Source of the DNA: Halomonas sp.
Lineage (GTDB): Bacteria > Pseudomonadota > Gammaproteobacteria > Pseudomonadales > Halomonadaceae
Reading direction: 5' to 3'
NCBI RefSeq assembly: GCF_020832045.1
Contig: NZ_JAFIFK010000037.1
Location: 46,753 to 110,752 of the forward strand
Length of the DNA stretch: 64,000 bases
Both the position numbers and the translations under genes were made by a program. Below are positions 49,239 through 58,502 of the stretch, in pieces (position 1 is the first letter of the stretch; every line of letters starts with the position of its first letter). Under the pieces are notes generated by a model. The model made no database searches, was not told where the DNA came from, and saw only the letters and a list, made by a program, of their open reading frames with translations.

Positions 49239-51587
49239 TCAGTTCAACAGACCACGCAAGGCGTCACGAAGTTCCCGACCGGCTCCCTCGCCCAGCCTTT
49301 CTTCGAGACGCTCGAGCGGTCGCTCCAGGCGTCGCTCCAGCTCTTCCTCGGCGCGACTGGAGACTTCATCGCGCAGCAACTCGGCCAGAGTTCCCTGGAA
49401 CGCCTCGCGATCGAAGCGGCACCATTCACTGCTGTCTCCGGAGAGTTCGCCGCTGCAGCGCACCGGAAGGGGCACTCGCGAGAGACGGGGATTGACCGGA
49501 CAGGCGGCATCCGCACCGTCGACGAAACGCGCGGCGGCCCGCAGATCGAAGCGCTCGCTGACCAGTTCCAGCTCACCCACACCGCTCATATCGATGCCGG
49601 GTATGGCAATCCGGATATCTTCACTGCGAACGACTCCATCGGAGATTCGCAAGCTCGCCTCGGCGCGGTCGAAGCGGGTATCTGCGCTCCAGTCTCGGCT
49701 CGTCTCGCGTCCTTCCACCAGAGCGGCCAGTGAGCACAACTCCTGAGACACGTTGACGTCGAGCACGGCGCCCTCGTCGATTCGGCCTTCCAGGCGTCCG
49801 TTGAGGTTGCGCTTGAGTGCCGGCAAATGGTTGCCCCGAGTCTCGAGTTCACCCCCGAGTGTCAGCCGGCCACGCAGCGGTGCCGGCTCCCCATCATTGG
49901 ACAGAGCCTCGAGCAGCGGCGCCAGGCGCACGCGGGATAGCGAGGGACGGAATTGCCAGAAAATCGGCTCGCGGGTGAGATCGAGCATGCCGCTGGTAGT
50001 CAGCTCGCCGTCGTAGAAGACCGAGCTGAAACGATCGAGGCGCTGCTGGCCGTTGGCACCGGTCATGGCCAATGCCACTTCGGTGAAGTCGAGCCCTGAA
50101 AACCGCAGCTGGGCCAGATCGAGCGCCCCATTCAACCTCAGCTGTGCCAGCCACTCCGCGGGGATCAGCGCCTCCGGGTCGTCGGCATGAGCGACCCCGA
50201 CCCCTGGCAGGGATGAGCGCGAGGCACTCTGGCCGGTAGGCTCGGCAGGCGGCAGGTAGGCATCGAGATTGAGACGATCGCCCTGCAGTTCGAAATCGAG
50301 TAGCTCGCCACCAAGCCCGGCGGTCAGCCTCCCGGTAAAGGTACTGCCGTCCAGCACCAGGGTCAGGCCTGCCAGCTCGAGGCGCTCACGGTTGCCGCGT
50401 ACGGGGCTGGTAAGGGCCACATCGGAGAGTGCCTGGGGATTGGCCATGGATAGCATTCTGTCGAGCCGCTCTAGCCATGGTCTCAGCGAGAGGGGAGCGA
50501 GGCTGAGCTGGCCGCTGTAACTCAGCGCCTGATCGAGGCCCGCCAGGTTGAGGTGACCACTCAGGCGCAGGTTGTCGGGGCCGGTAAGCTGCAGCTCCCG
50601 TAGCTGTGCTGTGTTTTCCGCCAAATCGGCGTCAAACGCCGCGGTCAACACCAAGGGAAGCGGCCGTTCACCCAAACTCGGGTGATGGAGAGCGGCTTCA
50701 AGGCGCCCCTCCTGAAGCTGAAGGCGCTGCTGGGCAAGGTCGAGAATGAGTTGCTGCCCGCTCAGGTCGAGCTGCTGCCGGTTCTCGCTTCCCGCCAGCC
50801 GGCTCACGGTATTGAGCCTGGCTCCTTCGAGAACATAGCGCCGCTCTGACAGGGCAAGACGCATGCGCCCCTCCAGGCTGACGTCACTAGCCAGCGACGG
50901 GCTGCGTTCGAGTTCACGCCAGTCGAGCGAGGGGTAGGACCTGAGCCGGAAGGAAGTCTTCAGAGGAAACGCCCGCTGAGGATTGACGTTGGTCCCGGAG
51001 ACATTGATATCGTCGATCAGCCACTCCTCACCCGCCGCCATGTCCCGATAGGTGGCAGCGCCGTTGCGCACCTGCACGCTGGCGATATTCAGTGCTACGG
51101 TCAGGTTTCTGCCTTCCATGGTGGGGCCGGCACTGGCCGGCGCCAATGCCGATTCGGCGCCTTCGCGGCGCTCATCGAAGCGTTGCAGAAGGGTTTCCCA
51201 GTTGCCCTGCCCTTGCTGGTCGCGGATCAGCCGCAGCTGCATGCCCTCGAGCGTCAGGCCTTCGATGGCGATCTCGCCGCGCAGCAGCGGGGCGAAAGCG
51301 AGGCTGACTTCGCCGTGAGCGAATGCCAGGAAGGGCGGCTCATCCTCGGCCTGCTCGGGCAAACGCCCCCGGGCCTGCTCCACGCTCACTCCCAGGCGCG
51401 GGTAGAACGACCAGGTCAACGGGCCATCGAGCGTCAATTCGAGACCGCTGTGCTCACGCACCACTTCGATCAGGCGTGGTTTGAAATCTTCAGGATCGAG
51501 AAAAGTCGTGACATAGACCACGGCCGCTACTACCACCACACCGAGTATCCCGATGGCGGCCAGCAGCGTTTGCAGCAATCGCTTCAT
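49239..51587 (-). CDS. AsmA-family protein
   Basis: 782 residues. An N-terminal membrane anchor (RLLQTLLAAIGILGVVVVAAVVYVTTFL) is followed by the AsmA N-terminal motif DPEDFKPRLIEVVREHSGLELTLDGPL and a long beta-rich periplasmic part with a C-terminal helix of Glu/Arg. AsmA-like proteins are thought to bridge the periplasm and move phospholipids to the outer membrane. Its start overlaps the PanZ-like gene's stop by 4 bp. Confidence 0.9.
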   Translation of the reverse strand: MKRLLQTLLAAIGILGVVVVAAVVYVTTFLDPEDFKPRLIEVVREHSGLELTLDGPLTWSFYPRLGVSVEQARGRLPEQAEDEPPFLAFAHGEVSLAFAPLLRGEIAIEGLTLEGMQLRLIRDQQGQGNWETLLQRFDERREGAESALAPASAGPTMEGRNLTVALNIASVQVRNGAATYRDMAAGEEWLIDDINVSGTNVNPQRAFPLKTSFRLRSYPSLDWRELERSPSLASDVSLEGRMRLALSERRYVLEGARLNTVSRLAGSENRQQLDLSGQQLILDLAQQRLQLQEGRLEAALHHPSLGERPLPLVLTAAFDADLAENTAQLRELQLTGPDNLRLSGHLNLAGLDQALSYSGQLSLAPLSLRPWLERLDRMLSMANPQALSDVALTSPVRGNRERLELAGLTLVLDGSTFTGRLTAGLGGELLDFELQGDRLNLDAYLPPAEPTGQSASRSSLPGVGVAHADDPEALIPAEWLAQLRLNGALDLAQLRFSGLDFTEVALAMTGANGQQRLDRFSSVFYDGELTTSGMLDLTREPIFWQFRPSLSRVRLAPLLEALSNDGEPAPLRGRLTLGGELETRGNHLPALKRNLNGRLEGRIDEGAVLDVNVSQELCSLAALVEGRETSRDWSADTRFDRAEASLRISDGVVRSEDIRIAIPGIDMSGVGELELVSERFDLRAAARFVDGADAACPVNPRLSRVPLPVRCSGELSGDSSEWCRFDREAFQGTLAELLRDEVSSRAEEELERRLERPLERLEERLGEGAGRELRDALRGLLN

Positions 51588-52039
51588 TGGTTACCGCCTC
51601 CTTGCAGCGGTGGAATCAGCTCGTAATAGTCACCGGAGGCATGCGGGCGGTACCCCAGTCGTGTCAGCAGCACCTGGTCGACAACCGGCAGCTGGGATGA
51701 AGGGGCGCGCAGCTCGCGGCCCTCGGCCCGTGCCGCATCGCTGACCAGCGCCAGCAGCCGTGAACCGACGCCACGCCGCCGGGTAGCCTTGCGTACGCAC
51801 ATCTCGGAAAGCCACCAGGCCTGTTCGTCGGCACACACCGCAACCGCACCCAGCAGGCGGTCGTTGAAGCGTGCACAGCCGAAGAAGTGGCCGGCCTCGA
51901 GATGTTCGCGAAGAAAGGCGTCCACCGGCACGGCCAGGCGTGCGGCCGGTGCGTCTGCGTAAATGCGCTGCAGGTCGTGCTGCACCTGCTCGTCCGACGC
52001 CCAGACGCGCTTGTCGACGAAATGAAGCGTTACCGGCAT
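51584..52039 (-). CDS. GNAT-domain protein, PanZ/PanM-like
   Basis: 151 residues. The acetyl-CoA binding segment MCVRKATRRRGVGSRLLALV is intact, and DLQRIYADAP near the N terminus and ARFNDRLLGAVAV resemble PanZ (PanM), which triggers maturation of aspartate decarboxylase PanD and senses CoA. No panD is in the window. The frame is open far upstream across hisB, but the ATG at 52039 fits the family start. It could also be an ordinary N-acetyltransferase. Confidence 0.7.
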   Translation of the reverse strand: MPVTLHFVDKRVWASDEQVQHDLQRIYADAPAARLAVPVDAFLREHLEAGHFFGCARFNDRLLGAVAVCADEQAWWLSEMCVRKATRRRGVGSRLLALVSDAARAEGRELRAPSSQLPVVDQVLLTRLGYRPHASGDYYELIPPLQGGGNQ

Positions 52040-52113
52040 GACGGTCTCCCGGGGCCGCGGCTCGGGGCCGCCGCTGTGATGGCGCATTGTAGCGGATGGG
52101 GGGGGCGATTCTC

Positions 52114-52119
52114 TATAAT
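52114..52119 (+). promoter_or_regulatory. Candidate -10 element for hisB
   Basis: A perfect TATAAT lies 110 bp upstream of hisB, after a run of G residues. No -35 of the right spacing is evident. Confidence 0.3.
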
Positions 52120-52228
52120 GGACGACCCATGACGGTAAGCACAGCGGCTTGCCCGCCCAAAAGCCGCCTGTCGGCCGCTTTCCGGGCCCACACCCTGCGA
52201 GGCGCACGAGCGCCAGAGAGACTCCGAC

Positions 52229-52822
52229 ATGTCCGAGCGAATCGCCACGGTTACCCGTGACACCAACGAGACCCAGATTACGGTCACCGTGAATCTCGAT
52301 GGCGAAGGCCGCCTGAACTGCGAAACGGGCGTGCCCTTTCTCGACCACATGTTGGATCAGGTGGCACGCCACGGCCTGATCGACCTGGACATCAAGGCGG
52401 TGGGCGATCTGCATATCGACGACCATCACACCGTCGAAGACCTCGGCATCACCCTTGGCCAGGCTTTCCATCAGGCTATCGGCGACAAGCGCGGCATCTA
52501 CCGCTACGGCCATGCCTACGTACCGCTGGACGAAGCCCTGTCGCGAGTCGTGATAGACTTCTCTGGCCGCCCGGGACTGTTCATGGACGTCGAGTTCACC
52601 CGTGCCAGCATCGGCAGCCTCGACACTCAGCTGTTCTGGGAGTTCTTCCAAGGCTTCGTCAATCATGCCCGGGTCACGCTGCACATCGACAATCTGAAGG
52701 GTTTCAACGCCCACCATCAGGCTGAGACCATCTTCAAGGCTTTCGGCCGTGCGCTGCGCATGGCCGTGGAGACCGACTCGCGCATGGCTGGCCAGATGCC
52801 GTCCACCAAGGGCTGCCTGTAA
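52229..52822 (+). CDS. hisB: Imidazoleglycerol-phosphate dehydratase
   Basis: 197 residues, monofunctional enzyme for the sixth step of histidine synthesis. The metal-binding motifs are [22 protein letters not shown] and [13 protein letters not shown]. There is no fused phosphatase domain. First gene of the hisBHAF operon; divergent from the PanZ-like gene. Confidence 0.97.
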   Translation: MSERIATVTRDTNETQITVTVNLDGEGRLNCETGVPFLDHMLDQVARHGLIDLDIKAVGDLHIDDHHTVEDLGITLGQAFHQAIGDKRGIYRYGHAYVPLDEALSRVVIDFSGRPGLFMDVEFTRASIGSLDTQLFWEFFQGFVNHARVTLHIDNLKGFNAHHQAETIFKAFGRALRMAVETDSRMAGQMPSTKGCL

Positions 52823-52852
52823 CGCCGACGACCGAACCTGAGAGGAGCCTTC

Positions 52853-53494
52853 ATGACCATTGCCGTCATCGATTACGGGATGGGCAATCTACATTCGGTT
52901 GCCAAGGCGCTTGAGCATGTGACCCATGAGCATGTGGTGATCACCCGTGACTCGCGCCGCATCCAGGGCGCGACCCGTCTGGTGCTGCCCGGCCAGGGGG
53001 CCATACGCGACTGCATGGGCGAGCTCGAGAAGGCCGAGCTACGCGGCCTGGTGCAAGAGCTGCTGGCAAACCAGAGCAAACCGCTGCTGGGCATCTGCGT
53101 CGGCCAGCAGATGCTGCTCGACCACAGCGCGGAGAGCGGCGGCATCCCTTGCCTGGGCTTTATATCCGGCGAAGTGAAACGCTTCCCCACCGATATGATC
53201 GGCGAAGATGGGCAGCGTCTGAAGGTGCCGCATATGGGTTGGAACCTGGTGCATCAACATCACCCGCACCCGCTTTGGGAAGGGATCGACCAGGACGAAC
53301 ACTTCTACTTCGTACACAGCTACTATGTCGCGGCAGAAGACGACACCTGCGTGTTTGGCACCACCCGTTACGGCCGCATCGAGGCCCATGTGGCCGTGGG
53401 TTACGAGGCCACCTTCGCCGTGCAGTTCCACCCGGAGAAGAGTTCACGGGCGGGGCTCAAGCTGCTGGAAAATTTTGTCAACTGGGCGCCCTAA
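52853..53494 (+). CDS. hisH: Imidazole glycerol phosphate synthase, glutaminase subunit
   Basis: 213 residues, class I glutamine amidotransferase. The catalytic Cys lies in LLGICVGQQML, the His-Glu pair in VQFHPEKS. HisH supplies ammonia to HisF. It follows hisB after 30 bp. Eleven bases at its 3' end (GTCAACTGGGC) recur 28 bp later. Confidence 0.96.
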   Translation: MTIAVIDYGMGNLHSVAKALEHVTHEHVVITRDSRRIQGATRLVLPGQGAIRDCMGELEKAELRGLVQELLANQSKPLLGICVGQQMLLDHSAESGGIPCLGFISGEVKRFPTDMIGEDGQRLKVPHMGWNLVHQHHPHPLWEGIDQDEHFYFVHSYYVAAEDDTCVFGTTRYGRIEAHVAVGYEATFAVQFHPEKSSRAGLKLLENFVNWAP

Positions 53495-53515
53495 ACCGCG
53501 CCTGGTCAACTGGGC
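53477..53515. repeat. Direct repeat at the end of hisH
   Basis: GTCAACTGGGC occurs at 53477-53487 inside the last hisH codons and at 53505-53515 downstream of its stop. The offset of 28 bp is not a multiple of three. It looks like the trace of a small local duplication. Confidence 0.6.
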
Positions 53516-53587
53516 TCCATGAGCCGCCCCCACGGGCCAAGTCGCGATGACAACCCGGTGCCAAGAGTGCACCCGAGAGGACACGAC

Positions 53588-54340
53588 ATGCTGGTAATAC
53601 CCGCCATCGATCTCAAGGACGGCAAGTGCGTCCGCCTCAAGCAGGGCCGCATGGACGACGCCACCACCTACGGCGACGACCCGGTCGCCATGGCGGCACG
53701 CTGGGTCGAGGCCGGCGCCCGTCGTCTGCACCTCGTCGATCTCAACGGTGCCTTCGAGGGCAAGCCGGTCAACGGCGAGGCGGTCACCGCCATCGCCAAG
53801 CGTTGGCCCGAGCTGCCGATACAGATCGGCGGCGGCATTCGCAGCGCCGAGACCATCGAACACTATCTCGCCGCCGGCGTTTCCTATGTGATCATCGGCA
53901 CCAAGGCGGTCAAGGAGCCTGACTTCGTCGGCGAGATGTGCCGCGCCTTCCCCGGCCACGTGATCGTCGGCCTCGACGCCCGTGACGGCTTCGTCGCTAC
54001 CGACGGCTGGGCCGAAGTCTCTCAGGTGAAGGCGGTGGACCTGGCCAAGCGCTTCGCCGACGATGGCGTCTCCAGCATCGTCTATACCGATATCGCTCGC
54101 GACGGCATGATGAACGGCGTCAACGTGGAAGCCACTGCACAGCTTGCCCGTGAGGGCGGCCTGCCGGTGATCGCCTCCGGTGGCGTCACCGACCTCGACG
54201 ACCTACGCGCACTGGTAGCGGCAGGCGAGCCGGGTATCCTCGGCGCCATTACCGGGCGCGCCATCTACGAAGGCAGCCTCGACGTGGCCGAAGGCCAGCG
54301 GCTGTGCGATCAACTCACCGGCAACCGAACGGGAGATTGA
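53588..54340 (+). CDS. hisA: ProFAR isomerase
   Basis: 250 residues, TIM barrel. It isomerises ProFAR to PRFAR. Asp residues for the catalysis lie in [15 protein letters not shown] and [11 protein letters not shown]; the phosphate sites GGGIRS and [10 protein letters not shown] are seen. The ATG at 53588 matches the family start; a longer frame beginning at 53519 is rejected. Confidence 0.96.
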   Translation: MLVIPAIDLKDGKCVRLKQGRMDDATTYGDDPVAMAARWVEAGARRLHLVDLNGAFEGKPVNGEAVTAIAKRWPELPIQIGGGIRSAETIEHYLAAGVSYVIIGTKAVKEPDFVGEMCRAFPGHVIVGLDARDGFVATDGWAEVSQVKAVDLAKRFADDGVSSIVYTDIARDGMMNGVNVEATAQLAREGGLPVIASGGVTDLDDLRALVAAGEPGILGAITGRAIYEGSLDVAEGQRLCDQLTGNRTGD

Positions 54341-54341
54341 C

Positions 54342-55115
54342 ATGGGCCTGGCCAAGCGCATCATTCCCTGTCTCGACGTCGACGCCGGCCGCGTGGTCAA
54401 GGGCGTCAACTTCATCGGCATCCGTGACGCCGGCGACCCGGTGGAGATCGCCCAGCGCTACAACCTGCAGGGCGCCGACGAGATTACTTTCCTCGATATC
54501 ACGGCAAGCCATGAGGATCGTGACACCACCGTCGAGATGGTCGAGCGCATCGCCGGTGAAGTATTCATTCCGCTCACCGTAGGCGGCGGCATCCGCACCT
54601 GCGACGATATCCGCACCATGCTCAACGCCGGGGCCGACAAGGTCTCGATCAATACGGCCGCGGTGACCAACCCCGACTTCGTCCGCGAAGCCGCCGAGCG
54701 CTTCGGCAGCCAATGCATCGTGGTAGCCATCGACGCCAAGCGCGTTTCCGGCGAAGGCGAGACGCCACGCTGGGAGATCTTCACCCATGGCGGGCGGCGC
54801 CCTACCGGGCTCGACGCCGTGGAATGGGCAAAGCAAATGGTGGCTTACGGCGCCGGCGAGCTGCTCTTGACCAGCATGGACCGCGACGGCACCAAGGCCG
54901 GCTTCGACCTGGGCGTGACCCGGGCGATCAGCGATGCGGTGACGGTGCCGGTGATCGCTTCCGGCGGCGTCGGCAACCTCGATCACCTTGTGGACGGCGT
55001 GGTCAAAGGCCGGGCCGACGCGGTACTCGCCGCCAGCATCTTCCACTTCGGCGAGTACACCATCCCCGAAGCCAAGCGCTACATGGCCGAACGCGGCATC
55101 GAAATGCGCCTGTGA
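54342..55115 (+). CDS. hisF: Imidazole glycerol phosphate synthase, cyclase subunit
   Basis: 257 residues, TIM barrel homologous to HisA. HisF joins ammonia from HisH with PRFAR to yield IGP and AICAR. Signatures are [25 protein letters not shown] and [15 protein letters not shown] with catalytic Asp residues. It starts one base after the hisA stop codon and is followed closely by a barrel gene. Confidence 0.97.
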   Translation: MGLAKRIIPCLDVDAGRVVKGVNFIGIRDAGDPVEIAQRYNLQGADEITFLDITASHEDRDTTVEMVERIAGEVFIPLTVGGGIRTCDDIRTMLNAGADKVSINTAAVTNPDFVREAAERFGSQCIVVAIDAKRVSGEGETPRWEIFTHGGRRPTGLDAVEWAKQMVAYGAGELLLTSMDRDGTKAGFDLGVTRAISDAVTVPVIASGGVGNLDHLVDGVVKGRADAVLAASIFHFGEYTIPEAKRYMAERGIEMRL

Positions 55116-55126
55116 GCCCCCGAGGA

Positions 55127-55651
55127 ATGAAGTACGTGCGAATATCCTGGAAGAAGGCCGTCGCCGCCCTCTCCCTTACTCTGCCGTTGGCGCCTGTCTC
55201 GCTTGCCGACCAGAGGGAAGCCATCTGGCCGCCGGTACTCGAAGTCGAACATGTGCTGCTGCAGACCAGCCTTTACACACGCCACTTCAACCCCCAGCCG
55301 GACCATAACAATCAGCAGGAGCTGATCAGTCTCGAATTGCATAATCCCCAGCGCTGGCTGATGGGTGGCGCCCGCTTCCTGAACTCCTTCGATCAGGAAG
55401 CCATCTACCTGTATGCCGGCCGAGAATTTCCCTTTTGGGAGCCAACCGAAAACGTCACCGTACGTGGCAAGCTGACCGCGGGGCTGCTGCACGGCTATCG
55501 CGGCGAGTACCAGGACAACATCCCCTTCAACCGCTACGGCACGGCTCCCGCCGCCTTGCCAAGTCTGGGGGTTCAGTGGGGGCGCTTCGAAGCCGACCTG
55601 ATCGTGTTCGGCGCCGCTGGCGCCATGGTCATTGGCGGCATTCGCTTCTAG
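55127..55651 (+). CDS. Predicted small outer-membrane beta-barrel protein
   Basis: 174 residues with a signal peptide (cleavage near SLADQ). Beta-strand-rich alternating segments (LISLELHNP, LMGGARFLNSF, AIYLYAGREF, VRGKLTAGLLHGY, LGVQWGRFEADLIVF, AMVIGGIRF) and a C-terminal Phe are typical of outer-membrane barrels, perhaps of eight strands. It follows hisF by 11 bp with CGAGGA upstream, so it should be translated from the his mRNA. I do not recognise a function. Confidence 0.72.
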   Translation: MKYVRISWKKAVAALSLTLPLAPVSLADQREAIWPPVLEVEHVLLQTSLYTRHFNPQPDHNNQQELISLELHNPQRWLMGGARFLNSFDQEAIYLYAGREFPFWEPTENVTVRGKLTAGLLHGYRGEYQDNIPFNRYGTAPAALPSLGVQWGRFEADLIVFGAAGAMVIGGIRF

Positions 55652-55682
55652 CACAGCGGGCGAAAATCCGACCGTGCTCTCA

Positions 55683-56273
55683 TCAGTCCAGCGTCAGTCC
55701 GAGATTGCTCACGCCTTCGTTGCGCCCAACTTGGCGCAGCGCCTTGATCGCATCGCGGTCTAGATGACCTTCGGCTGCCTCGAGGACCGCATCCTGGAAG
55801 TCGTTCTCGTCAGCCATGAGCGGGTGCTCACGAATCAGTTGCGAAAGCTTGTCGGCATCGACTTCGCCCTCGGTCAACTCGATGAAGGCACGCACTCCCC
55901 CCTTGGAAATGCGACTCACCTCGAGCACGGCATCGGGGGAGCCGCCGCGCAGCGTATCGAGCAGCGACGTCAAGGCGACCACCACCTCCACGGCTCGTCG
56001 TGCACCGAAACTGTCATCGTCGGCCGGCGGCTCGAGCTCGGCCAGCTTCTCGGCCTGTCGCTCGAAGTCGATGCGCGCTTCGCGCACGGCGAGCTGTTCC
56101 CACACCAGGTCGAGGATCGCACGCAGTCCCGCCGGGTTTCCCGCCCCCGTCATCTGCGCGTAAAGGGCGTAATTAGGCATCATGCGCTCACACAATGTCG
56201 CCATGAAGGCCTGCTGTTGACCAGACGATAACGCCTGGAGTCGCTCATGAAAGCCACCTGCTGGCTGGCTCAT
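55683..56273 (-). CDS. YjaG-family (DUF416) protein
   Basis: 196 residues, mostly helical, cytosolic. Features such as FHERLQALSSGQQQAFMATLCERMMPNYALYA and the C-terminal domain with DADKLSQLIREHPLMADENDFQ agree with the YjaG family found near hupA in other gammaproteobacteria. Its function is unknown. The ATG at 56273 gives the family N terminus. Confidence 0.82.
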   Translation of the reverse strand: MSQPAGGFHERLQALSSGQQQAFMATLCERMMPNYALYAQMTGAGNPAGLRAILDLVWEQLAVREARIDFERQAEKLAELEPPADDDSFGARRAVEVVVALTSLLDTLRGGSPDAVLEVSRISKGGVRAFIELTEGEVDADKLSQLIREHPLMADENDFQDAVLEAAEGHLDRDAIKALRQVGRNEGVSNLGLTLD

Positions 56274-56325
56274 GGATTCTCCTCGTGAATAGATGGTCAG
56301 AAGAAAGGTCAGGGAAGCGGACAGG

Positions 56326-56619
56326 TCAAGGCCAAAGCACCTCAGGCGATACCCGCCCCCGCCCGTCGAATAGCACTCCCTCGGCGACCAGCCGCTCACG
56401 CTGCTCGATGGCACCGGGATGCTCGGCCACTCGGCGTGAGGCCGTTATCACGCGAAACCAGGGCAGCCCATGGTCGACGGGCAAATCGCGTAGCGCCCGG
56501 GCGACCAGGCGCGGCGTGCCGCCCTCGGTCATCGTGGCAATACGACCGTAAGTGGTCACCCGTCCGGGCGGAATCGCCGCCAGGATGGTCAGAATCTGTT
56601 CGCGCAGTGCCGGTTTCAT
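56326..56619 (-). CDS. Alkyltransferase-like protein (MGMT family, no alkyl acceptor Cys)
   Basis: 97 residues. It has the DNA-binding part of O6-methylguanine methyltransferases (ILAAIPPGRVTTYGRIA, TPRLVARALRDLP) but where MGMT has PCHRV it reads PWFRV, so the acceptor Cys is Trp. This is the mark of alkyltransferase-like proteins, which bind O6-alkylguanine and flag it for nucleotide excision repair. The His in the usual PWHRV is Phe here. Confidence 0.88.
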   Translation of the reverse strand: MKPALREQILTILAAIPPGRVTTYGRIATMTEGGTPRLVARALRDLPVDHGLPWFRVITASRRVAEHPGAIEQRERLVAEGVLFDGRGRVSPEVLWP

Positions 56620-56669
56620 GTACGCTGCCGCTCCCCTGCTTCGTGTCACCTTTGAATGGCGAGGATTCC

Positions 56670-57365
56670 ATGCACTTGCACCTGCTTCAACACAGCCCGC
56701 ACTACGGTCCGGGGCGCATCGCCGACTGGCTGACCAGCATGGGGCACAGCCATACCGTTTTCCATCTCCATGCAGGGGAGGCGCCGCCCAGCCTGGCGGA
56801 TGGCGATGGGCTGATCCTGCTCGATGGAACCATGGACATACTCGACGATGTAAGCTACCCCTGGCTCAAGCGCGAACGCAAGCTCGTCTCCCGCGCCCTG
56901 GATGGGAAAAAACCCGTGCTGGGCATCGGCTTCGGCGCCAGGATGATCGCCGCCGAGCTGGGCGCCACGGTAGGCCGCGGGACTTTCGCCGAGGTCGGTT
57001 GGCACGAGGTGACCCTGGCGCAAGAGAGCCCCTTCAATCTGCCGGAGAAGTTCACCGCTTTCATGTGGCATCGCCAAGTGTTCGCACTGCCCGACGATGC
57101 CCTGCCACTGGGCGGGAGCCCCGGCAGCCCCGTGCAGGGCTTTGCCTGGGACGCGGGGCGAGCGCTTGGCCTGCTGTGTCATCTTGAGGTCACCCGCAGT
57201 GACGTGAGCGAATTGCTTGCCAGCAGCGAAAGGCCGGAAGGCAGCGATGCCAGCCCCCATGCTCAATCCGACGACGTCATTCTGGCCGATATCAGACGCT
57301 TCGACCGCCTGGCGCCGCTGCTCGATCGACTGCTCAGCCAGTGGATCCGCAGCGCCCCTGCGTGA
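56670..57365 (+). CDS. Class I glutamine amidotransferase homologue without catalytic Cys
   Basis: 231 residues. The fold is that of the GuaA-like amidotransferase domain, but the nucleophile elbow reads VLGIGFGARMIAAELG, with Gly87 where GIC(L/F)GAQ has Cys. The C-terminal His-x-Glu is kept (His171, Glu173 in CHLEVT). It therefore should not hydrolyse glutamine in the usual way. It is divergent from the alkyltransferase-like gene and convergent with selU. Role unknown; a regulatory or binding role is a guess. Confidence 0.82.
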   Translation: MHLHLLQHSPHYGPGRIADWLTSMGHSHTVFHLHAGEAPPSLADGDGLILLDGTMDILDDVSYPWLKRERKLVSRALDGKKPVLGIGFGARMIAAELGATVGRGTFAEVGWHEVTLAQESPFNLPEKFTAFMWHRQVFALPDDALPLGGSPGSPVQGFAWDAGRALGLLCHLEVTRSDVSELLASSERPEGSDASPHAQSDDVILADIRRFDRLAPLLDRLLSQWIRSAPA

Positions 57366-57371
57366 GGTTCC

Positions 57372-58502
57372 TCACACAAGCTGCGACTGTGACTGTGGAG
57401 CGGCGACGTGACGTGATACTCCCTGCGACCAGTCTCGAGCCGCCGCCAGGCAGCTGTCCCAGTCACCGACATGAAGAAATCGCTCGGAGTCGCGCCTCTC
57501 CAACTGATAGCGGTACATGGGGTCGTAATATTCGGTAAGCAGCGGCGCCAGCCAGGCCTCGTGCGCCTGGCGGTTGCCGCGCTCATGCTCACGGAAAGCA
57601 AGCTGCTGCAAGCGCTGCAAACGCGCTAGTCGGGCATGACCCAATCGCTTCTTCAGCCGGGCCAGCGCACTCGACAGCTGCTTACGCATCAGCGCCCAGC
57701 CCAGCCATTCACCGAACTGCTGGCAGTAGATTGCCCACAAGTCGTCGATGTAGTCCTTATGGATCTGCGCCAGACGCCAGTCGAGAGGCATCTCCACGCG
57801 AACTCGCGGGGCACGCTCCATCGCCCGCCAGAAGGTAAGCGGCACGTTGGCCGCGCCAATGTGCCGCGACTCGTCTTCCACCACCAGCGGGCCGGGAAGG
57901 TCCAGCAGGCGTAGCCCCATGGCATGCTCGAAGTCGATCTGGCTGGGTGCCGGTAAGGGGTGGCGGCCAAAGGCCGAGCCTTTGTGCCGGGCGCAGCCTT
58001 CCAGATCGAGGCCATTGGAGAGATGCTGCACGAGTGCTGTCTTGGCGCAACCGGTCAGGCCGCCGACCACCAGCAGCGGCTGTTCGGCCGCCGCCTCGAT
58101 ACGCGCACATAGCGCCTGGCGCATCGCCTTCCAGCCACCGCGAATGCGTGGCCGCTCCACACCGGCCTCAGCCAGCCACTGCTGGGCAATCTGCGAACGC
58201 AGACCACCGCGATAGCAGTAGATCACCGCATCGGGATATGCCTCTATCGTGCGCTGCCAGGCGTCGATGCGCGCGCGTCGAATACCACCGGCGACCAGGC
58301 GCTGACCGAGCTCGATGGCGGCCTGCTGGCCGCGCTGCTTGTACTCGATGCCTACCAGGCGACGCTCCTCGTCGTCCATCAGCGGCAGGTTGAGCGCCCC
58401 GGGCAAGCTGCCCTGGGCGAACTCCACCGGTGCTCGAACGTCGATCAGCGCTCGCTCCTCACGCAGTAGGCGGAGATCCGGCTCGAGCAGACTCATACTC
58501 AC
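57372..58502 (-). CDS. selU: tRNA 2-selenouridine synthase
   Basis: 376 residues (also known as mnmH, ybbB). An N-terminal rhodanese domain has catalytic Cys96 in YCYRGGLRS, followed by a P-loop domain with Walker A VGGLTGCAKT near 146-155. The enzyme swaps sulfur for selenium in wobble 2-thiouridine through a geranylated step, using selenophosphate from SelD. The GTG start overlaps the selD stop; an ATG two codons later is possible. Confidence 0.95.
   Translation of the reverse strand: MSMSLLEPDLRLLREERALIDVRAPVEFAQGSLPGALNLPLMDDEERRLVGIEYKQRGQQAAIELGQRLVAGGIRRARIDAWQRTIEAYPDAVIYCYRGGLRSQIAQQWLAEAGVERPRIRGGWKAMRQALCARIEAAAEQPLLVVGGLTGCAKTALVQHLSNGLDLEGCARHKGSAFGRHPLPAPSQIDFEHAMGLRLLDLPGPLVVEDESRHIGAANVPLTFWRAMERAPRVRVEMPLDWRLAQIHKDYIDDLWAIYCQQFGEWLGWALMRKQLSSALARLKKRLGHARLARLQRLQQLAFREHERGNRQAHEAWLAPLLTEYYDPMYRYQLERRDSERFLHVGDWDSCLAAARDWSQGVSRHVAAPQSQSQLV

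Noticed and set aside
51584..52717. A 377-codon minus-strand frame that extends the GNAT protein across hisB
   Set aside because: The extra 226 residues are antisense to hisB and have no counterpart in the acetyltransferase; ATG at 52039 fits the family.
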